Shown one piece after another: positions 28,111 to 38,007 of a stretch of DNA of 64,000 nt. Made by a program: the position numbers and the translations under genes. The notes beneath the pieces are model-generated. The model was not told the origin of the DNA. It made no database searches and worked only from the letters and a program-made list of their open reading frames with translations. Origin of the DNA: Pseudomonas oleovorans subsp. oleovorans (GTDB lineage Bacteria; Pseudomonadota; Gammaproteobacteria; Pseudomonadales; Pseudomonadaceae). Each line of letters begins with the position of its first letter. The first letter of the stretch is position 1. Location of the stretch: contig NZ_NIUB01000004.1 of NCBI RefSeq assembly GCF_002197815.1, forward strand, positions 124,001-188,000, read 5' to 3'.

Positions 28111-29142
28111 ATGAGCAACAACGCCGAACACGCCACCTTCACCGGCTGGGCCGCCACCACGCCCGGGGCGCCATTGGAGCGTATGAGCTACGACCCCGGC
28201 CCGCTGGGCGCCGAAGACGTCGAGATCGCCGTGGAATACTGCGGTATCTGCCACTCCGACCAGTCGATGATCGACAACGAATGGGGCAACGCCCGCTATC
28301 CCTTCATCCCCGGCCATGAAGTGGTCGGCACCATCGTCCGCCTCGGCGAGCAGGCGCGTGGGCTCAAGCTCGGCCAGCGGGTTGGCATCGGCTGGTACAA
28401 GGGCAGCTGCATGCATTGCGGCTCCTGCATGGAAGGCTCGCACCAGCTGTGTCGCTCGGTGAAACCGACCATCGTCGGCAGCCACGGTGGTTTCGCCGAC
28501 CGCCTGCGCTCGCACTGGGCCTGGGCCGTACCGCTGCCCGACGGCCTCGACCCAGCCCTGGTCGGCCCGCTGTTCTGCGCCGGTTCGACGGTATTCAGCC
28601 CGCTGCTGGAATTCGACATCAAGCCGACGGATCGCGTCGGCGTGGTCGGCATCGGCGGCCTCGGCCACCTGGCGCTGCGCTTTCTCAATGCCTGGGGCTG
28701 CGAGGTGATCGCCTTCACCTCGTCACTGAACAAGCAGGACGAAGCCAAACGCCTGGGCGCACACAATGTCGTGGCCTCCACCGACAGCGCGGCACTGAAG
28801 GCAATAGCCGGCACTCTGGATTTTCTGCTGGTGACGGCCAGCGCCGATCTAGACTGGCAGGCGCTGATCGCCACCCTGCGCGGCAAGGGCCGCCTGCACT
28901 TCGTCGGCATCGTGCCCAGCGCCATCCCGGTGCATGTGTTCAACCTGATCCCGCAGCAAAAGAGCCTGTCCGGCTCGCCGGTAGGCTCACCCTCGAGCAT
29001 GGCAACCATGCTCGAATTCTGCGCCCGTCACCAGATCCTGCCGCAGGTCGAGCACTTCCCGATGAGCCAGGTGAACGCGGCCATCGACCATCTGCGCAGC
29101 GGCAAGGCACGCTACCGCGTGGTGCTCGACGCCAGCAAATGA
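28111..29142 (+). CDS. zinc-dependent alcohol dehydrogenase (YahK/cinnamyl-alcohol type)
   Basis: 343 residues, medium-chain dehydrogenase. Catalytic zinc ligands are in YCGICHSDQS and PGHEVVG; the structural zinc cysteines are around GSCMHCGSCMEGSHQLC. The NADP-type nucleotide fold is GVVGIGGLGHLALRF. It reduces aldehydes to alcohols with NADPH; the natural substrate is open. The start follows AGGAGCC. Confidence 0.92.
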   Translation: MSNNAEHATFTGWAATTPGAPLERMSYDPGPLGAEDVEIAVEYCGICHSDQSMIDNEWGNARYPFIPGHEVVGTIVRLGEQARGLKLGQRVGIGWYKGSCMHCGSCMEGSHQLCRSVKPTIVGSHGGFADRLRSHWAWAVPLPDGLDPALVGPLFCAGSTVFSPLLEFDIKPTDRVGVVGIGGLGHLALRFLNAWGCEVIAFTSSLNKQDEAKRLGAHNVVASTDSAALKAIAGTLDFLLVTASADLDWQALIATLRGKGRLHFVGIVPSAIPVHVFNLIPQQKSLSGSPVGSPSSMATMLEFCARHQILPQVEHFPMSQVNAAIDHLRSGKARYRVVLDASK

Positions 29143-29176
29143 CAGCGCGGGCGAAAGCTGTCGGCGTAACGTGGGT

Positions 29177-29237
29177 GTAGGAGCCGGCTTGCCGGCGATC
29201 ATAGGCCTGGAAGGATCGCCCGCAAGCGGGCTCCTAC
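29177..29237. repeat. REP-type palindrome
   Basis: Arms GTAGGAGCCGGCTTGCCGGC and GCCCGCAAGCGGGCTCCTAC. Same family as the copy at 14537 but with stem changes between the arms. It follows the alcohol dehydrogenase gene. Confidence 0.85.
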
Positions 29238-29354
29238 CTATCGCCTGGATGTTGCGCGCCAGAGATAAATCCGCACCTACAGGGTTGAGAGGCCTTGAGA
29301 CACTCAACCGACGGGTATGCTCCATCCCCCGTTTGCCTGCCGATACCAATTAGC

Positions 29355-29798
29355 ATGCTGATTCTCGACGCACCCACCGACACCGAACTGCCCACCCTGG
29401 TGGAAATCTGGGAGGCCGCCGTGCGTGCCACCCATCACTTCCTGCCGGAAAGCGACCTGCAGGTGATCAAGCCGTTGCTGCGCGAGCAGTATTTCCCGAC
29501 CGTGCAATTGACCTGCGCCCGTGACGAGTCAGGGCGAATCCTGGGTTTTCTCGGTACCAGCGAAGGGATGGTGGAAATGCTCTTCGTCGACCCGGCCTGC
29601 CACGGCCAGGGCGTGGGCAAGCGACTGATGCGCCATGCCATCGACACGCTGGGCACCACTCGGGTCGACGTCAACGAACAGAACCCGCAGGCCGTGGGGT
29701 TCTACCAGCACCTGGGTTTCGTCGTGACCGACCGCTCGCGCCTGGATGGCGGCGGGCGGCCCTTCCCGATCCTGCATATGCAACTCGCAACCCCGTAG
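29355..29798 (+). CDS. GNAT-family N-acetyltransferase
   Basis: 147 residues. The acetyl-CoA motif is VDPACHGQGVGKRLMRHA and the C-terminal block VDVNEQNPQAVGFYQHLGF fits the YjaB/PhnO-like branch. The substrate is unknown. The start is the ATG just before LILDAPTDTELP; no strong ribosome site is seen. Confidence 0.9.
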   Translation: MLILDAPTDTELPTLVEIWEAAVRATHHFLPESDLQVIKPLLREQYFPTVQLTCARDESGRILGFLGTSEGMVEMLFVDPACHGQGVGKRLMRHAIDTLGTTRVDVNEQNPQAVGFYQHLGFVVTDRSRLDGGGRPFPILHMQLATP

Positions 29799-29969
29799 GG
29801 GGCTCAGGAGCGAAGCGAACAGCCCGCCGGACCATGCAAACGCAGGCACCGCACACGAGCCCAAAACGCTCTCGGCGACTCATTGCCAACTTCAGTGCTA
29901 CCAACACGACAGCGTACTGCTTCCGAGCGGCCGGCGTCACGGTACGCCCTACCGTGCTACATATGGCAC

Positions 29970-30445
29970 TCAACCGATAGGCCAAGCCGCCACGATCCCT
30001 TCCAACGCCCGCTTGAGTTCGACCCGGCTGGCTGCCGCCGCAAGGCTGATGCGCACGGCGCGCCCCGGATTGGCCTCGACCGCGAACACCTCGGCCGGCA
30101 CCACCTCCACGCCATGCTGCCGGCAGGCCTCAGCCAAACCGGCCGGCGGCTCTCCATCGAGCCACAAATGCGGCGACACTGCCCTACCCTGCGGCATACG
30201 CGGCCCAAGCACGCGCGCGGCCAGCCGCCAACGCTGCTGCAGCTCCTCGATCTGCCAGGCCAGACGCTGTTCGGCGACGCCACTTTCGATCCATTCACAG
30301 GCCAGCGCCAGACTCAGTGGCGTCACCGCCCACCGCGTGACCTGGGCTTCGGGGTCGATACGTTCGAGCAACCGCGGCGCGCCGGCGATAAAGCCCAGGC
30401 GCAAGCCGGGCGCGACGCTCCTGGACAGGCTGCTGATCAGCAGGC
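29970..30445 (-). pseudogene. C-terminal fragment of a MocR-type PLP-dependent regulator
   Basis: The minus strand encodes ISSLSRSVAPGLRLGFIAG, just after the PLP-lysine region of fold-type I aminotransferases, and continues to a normal C-terminus (GVEVVPAEVFAVEANPGRAVRISLA-like). The N-terminal GntR helix-turn-helix and most of the aminotransferase domain are missing. At the break the sequence changes to a threonine dehydratase gene in the opposite direction. Confidence 0.78.
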
Positions 30446-30662
30446 AGCGCTCGGCAAGCGCGAGAAGAACGCGGAGATGCGCGCTTATCACGAGGACACC
30501 CACAACCTCGCCGAGGGCGCCGGCGCCGCGGCGTTGGCCGCCCTGATGCAGGAGCGTGAGCTCAATGCCGGCCAGCGCGTGGCCGTGGTGCTCAGCGGCG
30601 CCAACATCGACCGCGCAGCACTGGCCGAGCTGCTGCGTGACGAGGCGCCGGTCGCGGCCTGA
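30446..30662 (+). pseudogene. C-terminal fragment of a threonine/serine dehydratase
   Basis: About 70 codons that include YHEDTHNLAEGAGAAALAAL and VVLSGANIDRAAL, typical of the end of PLP-dependent threonine dehydratases. The catalytic lysine domain is missing. In related genomes such genes often stand divergent to a MocR regulator; here both 5' parts and the promoter region have been lost in one deletion. Confidence 0.78.
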
Positions 30663-30663
30663 C

Positions 30664-32136
30664 TCAGCGGAACGGCGGCTCGTCGAAGCTGCGCAACTTG
30701 CGCGAGTGCAGCGAGTTGAGCTGGCTGCGCATCAACTCCAGCGCCGCGATACCGATATGCAGATGCTGGGTCACGGCGCGCTCGTAGAAAGCGCCGGCCG
30801 CGCCGGGCAGCTTGATCTCGCTGTGCAGGGGTTTGTCCGACACGCACAGCAGCGTGCCGTAGGGCACCCGCAGGCGATAGCCTTGGGCGGCGATGGTGCC
30901 GCTTTCCATGTCCACCGCCACCGCACGCGACAGGTTGATCAGCGGCCGCTCCTGGGCCCAGCGCAGCTCCCAATTGCGGTCGTCGTAGGTCAGCACGGTG
31001 CCGGTGCGCAGGCGCTTCTTCAGCTCGTCGCCCTCTTCACCGGTAACCAGCTTGGCGGCTTCCTGCAGCGCCTGCTGCACCTCGGCCAGCGCCGGCAGCG
31101 GGATATGCGGCGGCAGCACGCGGTCAAGAATGCCGTCGCGGCGCATATAGGCGTGGGCCAGCACGTAGTCGCCGATGGTCTGCGACTGACGCAGGCCACC
31201 GCAGTGGCCGATCATCAGCCAGCAGTGCGGACGCAGCACGGCCAGGTGGTCGGTGATGTTCTTGGCGTTGGACGGGCCGACGCCGATATTGACCAGGGTG
31301 ATGCCGTGGCCGTCCTCGGCCTGCAGGTGGTAGGCCGGCATCTGGTAGCGGTGCCAGACCACATTCTCGATGATCGCCTGCATCTCACCTTCGGCCATGC
31401 CGCGCTCGATCACCACGTTGCCCGGCAGCACCATGCGGGTGAAACGCGAGTCGCCCACCAGCATGTCCAGGCCGTGGCGGATGAACTGGTCGACGTAGCG
31501 GTGATAGTTGGTCAACAGGATCCATGGCTGCACGTGGCGCCAGTCGCTGCCGGTGTAGTGCTGGATGCGCTTGAGCGAGAAGTCGGTACGCGCCGCGTCG
31601 AACAGTGCCAGCGGCAGCGGGTCGATGTTCTCCCAGTCGTACAGGCCATCGGCAGTGCCGTCGGTGGCAGCGGACAGGTCGGTGCTGGGGAATACGCGTG
31701 CCAGCTCGGCGGCGGTCACACCACTGCCGGCCAGTTCATCGCCGCCCTCGACCACGTATGGGTAAGGAATGTTCTGCTGGCTACGGCCAACTTCCACACG
31801 CAGGGTGAAGTCGTTCATCAGCGGGCGCAGCTGCTCCAGCAGGTATTTGCGGAAGGCCGCCGGCTGGGTCACGGTGATGGCATAGGTGCCCGGCACCTGC
31901 ACCTTGGCATAGGCACGCACGGTGGTCGGCACCTCACCCTGGCACAGGTAGGTCAGGCGCAATTCGGGGTAGCGGAACAGGCAGTGCTCGCTGGCATCCG
32001 GGCGGATGCGCTCCTTGAGGTAGCGTTTGAGCGCGTGGCTCAGGGCGCCAGTGGCCTCCTGGTGCAACGCGGCGAGGCGATCAACCGCCTCTTCGGGAGT
32101 GTAGGCAATGATGAAATCATCTGAGCAGGCTTTCAC
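30664..32136 (-). CDS. amn: AMP nucleosidase
   Basis: 490 residues, the usual length. It hydrolyses AMP to adenine and ribose 5-phosphate and so adjusts the adenylate pool. N-terminal Amn domain: TPEEAVDRLAALHQEAT; C-terminal phosphorylase-like domain: GITLVNIGVGPSNAKN, LMIGHCGGLR and AVAVDMESGTIAAQGYR. The start is a GTG with GGAAG 8 bases upstream. The end is 1 base from the dehydratase remnant. Confidence 0.95.
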   Translation of the reverse strand: MKACSDDFIIAYTPEEAVDRLAALHQEATGALSHALKRYLKERIRPDASEHCLFRYPELRLTYLCQGEVPTTVRAYAKVQVPGTYAITVTQPAAFRKYLLEQLRPLMNDFTLRVEVGRSQQNIPYPYVVEGGDELAGSGVTAAELARVFPSTDLSAATDGTADGLYDWENIDPLPLALFDAARTDFSLKRIQHYTGSDWRHVQPWILLTNYHRYVDQFIRHGLDMLVGDSRFTRMVLPGNVVIERGMAEGEMQAIIENVVWHRYQMPAYHLQAEDGHGITLVNIGVGPSNAKNITDHLAVLRPHCWLMIGHCGGLRQSQTIGDYVLAHAYMRRDGILDRVLPPHIPLPALAEVQQALQEAAKLVTGEEGDELKKRLRTGTVLTYDDRNWELRWAQERPLINLSRAVAVDMESGTIAAQGYRLRVPYGTLLCVSDKPLHSEIKLPGAAGAFYERAVTQHLHIGIAALELMRSQLNSLHSRKLRSFDEPPFR

Positions 32137-32233
32137 TGTGCATCTTCCTGACTGAACGTACGCGCCTATCTTGCCTGCATACTCATGGCAAAACCTAGCG
32201 CGGCGACCGAATCAGCGGCCACCGCGCATTGCA

Positions 32234-32917
32234 TCAGACCGCCGCCTGGTGCAGACGCACGTTGAACAGCGACCCCTGACTGAAACGCGCCAGCGCCTTG
32301 GCAGCGGCCAGCACGCCTAGGTCGACCAGCGGTTCGATCAGGATCACGCTCATGTAAGCCAGGCCGAAGCTGCCCACAGCGGCCAGGTTATCGCTGGTGA
32401 AGCCATGGCCGTAAAAGGCCCAGAAGCCGACCCAGGCAACAATGCCGCCCTGGTAGGCGGTCGACAGCGCCAACGCCTGCTTGTAGGACAGGTCGACGTA
32501 GGCGGTGCCCGGCGCAACGATACGCTTGGCCAACACACTGATGGCCCACAGCGGTACCAGCAGGGTGGTGACGTTCATGCCGTACTGCGGCAGATCGAAC
32601 GGCGCGAACAACAAGCCCTGCAACAGCAAGCCAGCCGCCAGACCGATGGCTGCGGCACCAGCGCCGAACAGCAACAACAGGGTAGAACCAAGGATCAGGT
32701 GCACCTCGGAAACGCCCACCGCATGATGCGGAAACACCTCGAAGAAGCAGAACACCAGCGCGGTGGTCAGCAGGCTGCGCAGCGCCAGGGCGGCGACACC
32801 GCCGTTGTTGCGGACGCTGTCCAGGGCGAGTTTGGCGGTCAGGCCGAAAGCGGTGACGGCCGTTGCGTAGCTGAGCAGGATCTTGGCGCCTTCGACGACA
32901 CCGGGTTCGATATGCAT
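32234..32917 (-). CDS. energy-coupling-factor type cobalt permease, CbiM-like
   Basis: 227 residues with about six hydrophobic helices. The N-terminal MHIEPGVVEGAKILLSYATA and the conserved early His fit CbiM-like S-components, which bring Co2+ into the cell for cobalamin synthesis. The cobalamin riboswitch upstream supports a B12-related role. Partner ECF subunits are not in the window. Confidence 0.85.
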   Translation of the reverse strand: MHIEPGVVEGAKILLSYATAVTAFGLTAKLALDSVRNNGGVAALALRSLLTTALVFCFFEVFPHHAVGVSEVHLILGSTLLLLFGAGAAAIGLAAGLLLQGLLFAPFDLPQYGMNVTTLLVPLWAISVLAKRIVAPGTAYVDLSYKQALALSTAYQGGIVAWVGFWAFYGHGFTSDNLAAVGSFGLAYMSVILIEPLVDLGVLAAAKALARFSQGSLFNVRLHQAAV

Positions 32918-32983
32918 GCGAGTTCCTTTGCCGCGCCCACCGCGCGACGATTCGGATGAAGGATGGGCGAAACGCCCGTTATC

Positions 32984-33128
32984 GATGGCAGGTCTCCTGG
33001 CTCACGGCTTGGCACTTCGCCCGCCTTCCCGACCGGAGTCAGTGGCATGAGGGCATCGTTCGCCGCTTACAGTTGCGGGGGCAGCCAGGGCGTTGGCGAG
33101 ATTCGCCGCACCCTATTCCCTTTTCATC
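32984..33128 (-). promoter_or_regulatory. cobalamin (AdoCbl) riboswitch
   Basis: Read on the minus strand, the region has the B12 box GCCAGGAGACCTGCC near its 3' end, the CCCGCAACTGTAAGCGG core, and the GCCACTG...GGGAAGG segment between. It lies 67 bases upstream of the CbiM-like gene, which should be shut off when cobalamin is bound. A hairpin at 32962-32980 (GGGCG-TTT-CGCCC) may be part of the expression platform. Confidence 0.93.
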
Positions 33129-33183
33129 CGCGTCATGTACGTGCACGCAGAACCATCGGCGGCAAGATTACTCGCCTGCCCGG

Positions 33184-33210
33184 CTAAAAAACAGCGTGCC
33201 GAGCACCCCC
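33184..33210 (-). terminator. terminator at the distal end of CRISPR array 1
   Basis: On the minus strand, hairpin GTGC-TCG-GCAC (extended by flanking G/C) is followed by CTG and six T. It lies just beyond the last, degenerate repeat and would separate the pre-crRNA from the cobalamin riboswitch transcript. Confidence 0.65.
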
Positions 33211-33214
33211 CTCC

Positions 33215-35251
33215 AAGCTCATCCCCGCTGGCGCGGGGAACACGACCTTCTTCTCTTCCTGGTCGGGTTTGGGGGCGGTTCATCCCCGCTGGCGCGGGGA
33301 ACACCTCGACGCGGCGGCCTGCACATCGGCCAACGCCGGTTCATCCCCGCTGGCGCGGGGAACACCACATCTGATGTGGCCGACTATTGCACACCAGCGG
33401 TTCATCCCCGCTGGCGCGGGGAACACGTCGAGCCATGGCCTATGGTGGGAACGTCGCCCGGTTCATCCCCGCTGGCGCGGGGTACACTGCTCCACCTGCG
33501 TCTACTCCTGCAGGCCCGACGGTTCATCCCCGCTGGCGCGGGGAACACTCAATGTTTTTGCCGCTGAAGCCGGCAGCCGTCGGTTCATCCCCGCTGGCGC
33601 GGGGAACACGCCGAAGAAAGACAGCGTGAGATACACGAAGGCGGTTCATCCCCGCTGGCGCGGGGAACACGCAATGACACTCCCGCGCACTGTCCGGGAG
33701 TTCGGTTCATCCCCGCTGGCGCGGGGAACACTTCTCGACGTGGCGGGCGACCAGCAGGAAGCGCGGTTCATCCCCGCTGGCGCGGGGAACACCGCCACCA
33801 GTCCACCAGCACGCGGGCATTGACCGGTTCATCCCCGCTGGCGCGGGGAACACGCGTCATCTGAGTGCATGATTGCGTGACCGTCCGGTTCATCCCCGCT
33901 GGCGCGGGGAACACGTTGGGATGATCAGGGCGCTGTCGAGCATGTGCGGTTCATCCCCGCTGGCGCGGGGAACACTTCTACGCTAATCCACTCACTCATA
34001 AATCACCCGGTTCATCCCCGCTGGCGCGGGGAACACTTTTCCACCAAGTTTGTATGAAGCGCGATGGCCGGTTCATCCCCGCTGGCGCGGGGAACACATC
34101 TGGCGCGGCCTGTGCTGTGCTATCGGCGTCGGTTCATCCCCGCTGGCGCGGGGAACACGCATATCGGCAGGTACAGGGTAACGAAGATGCCGGTTCATCC
34201 CCGCTGGCGCGGGGAACACATTTGCAGTTGTCTCTGGGCAATCTCCAGATACGGTTCATCCCCGCTGGCGCGGGGAACACGAATTGGAGCCGGGAAGTCC
34301 AGCGATTCAGTTCGGTTCATCCCCGCTGGCGCGGGGAACACGCGTAATCCGGCCCGGCGCCGGCAACCAGCAGCGGTTCATCCCCGCTGGCGCGGGGAAC
34401 ACCAAGGATCGCCCGATGCAGAAGCGTGGCGCCCCGGTTCATCCCCGCTGGCGCGGGGAACACTCGTTCACCCGCGCCTGCCCGGCAGCAACAGCCGGTT
34501 CATCCCCGCTGGCGCGGGGAACACGAAGCCAACATCGACAAGGCCATCGTTGATGCCGGTTCATCCCCGCTGGCGCGGGGAACACGCCGTAGTACGGGCT
34601 GGCAATGTCTTTGATTACGGTTCATCCCCGCTGGCGCGGGGAACACTACAGGGAGAATATCGCCGCTCAGCCTATCCACGGTTCATCCCCGCTGGCGCGG
34701 GGAACACGCTAACGCCAGTTACTGGTGCCCATCCTATGACGGTTCATCCCCGCTGGCGCGGGGAACACGGTCTCTTCGATCATGATCTGAAGGCGAGTCC
34801 CGGTTCATCCCCGCTGGCGCGGGGAACACTGATCCCACGCCTCCACGTTCCAGCCGCACAGCGGTTCATCCCCGCTGGCGCGGGGAACACGTCGATGGCC
34901 TTGGCGCAACGGGCGAAGCTCACGGTTCATCCCCGCTGGCGCGGGGAACACGCCCAGGGCGGGCGAGGCGGGCGACAGGGGTTCATCCCCGCTGGCGCGG
35001 GGAACACGTAAAGGTGGTCGAGGCTGACCGCGACGAAGCCGGTTCATCCCCGCTGGCGCGGGGAACACTCCACCCCCAGCGTCTCGATGAACAGGCTGAA
35101 CGGTTCATCCCCGCTGGCGCGGGGAACACTTTTTCGCACACGCGCGCGCACGCGCATAAACCGGTTCATCCCCGCTGGCGCGGGGAACACCAAGGTCAGT
35201 AAATCCGGGGCTTCTGGCTTGCCGGTTCATCCCCGCTGGCGCGGGGAACAC
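33215..35251 (-). CRISPR. CRISPR array 1, type I-E, 34 repeats and 33 spacers
   Basis: Repeat of 29 bp, in transcript direction GTGTTCCCCGCGCCAGCGGG plus GATGAACCG, close to the E. coli type I-E repeat. Spacers are 32 bp (period 61), except one of 27 bp at 34952-34978. Transcription runs from the leader at 35252 toward lower coordinates. The terminal repeat at 33215 is degenerate, as expected at the oldest end. One internal repeat (33459) has a single change, GGGGTACAC in place of GGGGAACAC. Long open frames across the array are artefacts of the repeat. Confidence 0.99.
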
Positions 35252-36543
<1,292 letters not shown>

Positions 36544-36545
36544 GT

Positions 36546-37367
36546 TCAGACGCCCTCATCAAGCAAGGGCTGCCGAGTAGCTTCGACCAGTACGCGCATT
36601 TGCCGAATAGCCAGTTCGTTCAATTTCTGCAGGCGCTCGGACTGTGGCAGCCCTTCACTGATGAAGTGCGCGTTCATCGACTCCAAGTTGGCCAGACAGA
36701 CCAATTGATGGATGTCGGCATGATCGCGCAGATTGCCTTTCAGCCCTGGGTTGGCATCACGCCATTGTCGAGCGGTGACGCCGAACAATGCCACGTTCAA
36801 CAGGTCGGCCTCACTGGCATAAACGAAGCTGATCTGCTGTGCGCTCAAGGTTTCGGGAATCAGATTCTCGCGAATGGCATCGGTATGGATCAGGTAGTTG
36901 ACCTTGGCCAGGTTGCGGCGAATATCCCAACCCAACTGCTGAAACTCTTGCTCCTTGAGCCGCTGAAACTCCTTGATCAGGTAGAGCTTGAACTCCACCG
37001 AAATCCAACTGGCAAACTCGAAGGCAATATCCTTCTGGGCAAAGGTGCCGCCGTAACGCCCAGCCTTGGAGACCAAGCCGATGGCGCAGGTTCGCTCGAT
37101 CCACTGTTTTGGGGTCAGGGTGAAGCTATTAAGCCCTGCCTGCTTTTTAAACCCATCGAATTCGATGGGTTTAAAATCTGGGTTATTGAGTTGCTCCCAG
37201 ATCCCCAGAAACTCTACGGTATTACGGTTTCGCAACCAGTTACCGATCAGAATGTCCGTACGATCAGGGCTCTTGTATCGCGCGATATCCGTTATGGAGA
37301 TGTACTCAACCCCATCCTTGATATGCGTATTGATGTCCTGCTCCAGTACCTGCAGCTTGGCTTTCAT
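36546..37367 (-). CDS. KilA-N domain DNA-binding protein inserted in the cas operon
   Basis: 273 residues. The N-terminal 130 residues form a KilA-N domain: EYISITDIARYKS, then IGNWLRNRNTVEFLGIWEQL, and the hallmark GRYGGTFAQKDIAFEFASW followed by ISVEFKLYLIKEFQRLK. The C-terminal half (WDIRRNLAKVNYLIHTDAIR onward) is the helical domain seen in stand-alone bacterial KilA-N proteins. KilA-N is a DNA-binding fold common in phages. The gene starts 26 bases after cas6e (SD GGAGGG, 5 bases before ATG) and ends 2 bases before cas1. It is not a known I-E component. Codon use and GC look lower than the cas genes around it. The function is unknown. Confidence 0.9.
   Translation of the reverse strand: MKAKLQVLEQDINTHIKDGVEYISITDIARYKSPDRTDILIGNWLRNRNTVEFLGIWEQLNNPDFKPIEFDGFKKQAGLNSFTLTPKQWIERTCAIGLVSKAGRYGGTFAQKDIAFEFASWISVEFKLYLIKEFQRLKEQEFQQLGWDIRRNLAKVNYLIHTDAIRENLIPETLSAQQISFVYASEADLLNVALFGVTARQWRDANPGLKGNLRDHADIHQLVCLANLESMNAHFISEGLPQSERLQKLNELAIRQMRVLVEATRQPLLDEGV
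37145..37176. repeat. perfect 32-bp palindrome inside the KilA-N gene
   Basis: Each half is the exact complement of the other; the centre is CCATCGAATTCGATGG, flanked by TTTTAAAC and its complement. It codes residues 64-75 of the KilA-N protein (around FKPIEFDGFK). In the cas mRNA it could form a 16-bp stem with almost no loop; in DNA it could be an operator for a dimeric protein. Confidence 0.97.
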
Positions 37368-37392
37368 GCTGCCCTCCATATCTGCTCCAGCA

Positions 37393-38007
37393 TCAGCCGC
37401 GCCCCACGCTGAGCAGCCCACAACCGAATGCCTTGCCCGGGCCGATGCCTTGTTCAAGCGCGCGGCTGAAAGCGGCCAACTCACGCACCTGCAAGCGCCC
37501 CTCAAAGCACACCCGTTGCAAGCTGATGCGGCTTTCGCCCTTGCGGCTTGCCAGCACATCACTGGCCGTGACCAGGGCCGCCTCGACCGCGAAACCGTGA
37601 CGCTCGCCCTGACGACTCAACCAGGCAAGCTGCTCCTGCTCGCCCACCAGACCATAGCGTTTGCCCTGGCGCGTCACGGTTGGATTGGCCAGCAGACGAA
37701 AGCGATAGCGCGCCCCACTCTCGGTCCAGGTCTGGAGGTCAAGTGGCTTGCTTTCGATCTCGCGCTGCAGGTAATTAGGCAGCACCTGCAACGCCGACCA
37801 GTCGCCAGCCTGCGCCGATTGCACCAGCACCACCGGGCTGGCCCAGGCATTGCTGCCCGCTTCCAAACGCCAGAGAAAACGCGTCGGAGCACTCTGCTCA
37901 TCAGCCACGAAGGCACGTGCCAACGTACGGTGCATCTCGTAGGCATCGGACAAATCACGCCGCGCCTGCGTGCTGCGCGGGTCAAGCGTCAGTCTGGTCA
38001 GGTACAT
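37393..38007 (-). CDS. cas6e: type I-E crRNA endonuclease Cas6e (CasE)
   Basis: 204 residues; two ferredoxin-like folds. The catalytic histidine is probably His26 in YEMHRTLARAF, and the Gly-rich loop near the end is GPGKAFGCGLLSVGRG. Cuts pre-crRNA at the repeat hairpin and stays bound as part of Cascade. The start MYLTRLTL lies inside the end of cas5e (26-base overlap). Confidence 0.96.
   Translation of the reverse strand: MYLTRLTLDPRSTQARRDLSDAYEMHRTLARAFVADEQSAPTRFLWRLEAGSNAWASPVVLVQSAQAGDWSALQVLPNYLQREIESKPLDLQTWTESGARYRFRLLANPTVTRQGKRYGLVGEQEQLAWLSRQGERHGFAVEAALVTASDVLASRKGESRISLQRVCFEGRLQVRELAAFSRALEQGIGPGKAFGCGLLSVGRG

Noticed and set aside
30556..32124. 522-codon plus-strand frame opposite amn
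   Set aside because: Shadow frame; its start overlaps the dehydratase remnant by chance.
32956..35202. Long open frames across CRISPR array 1 coding repeated GSSPLARGT or HPRWRGEH blocks
   Set aside because: They are translations of the repeat unit; because the 61-base period is not a multiple of 3, frames rotate and stay open by composition. No ribosome sites or real domains.
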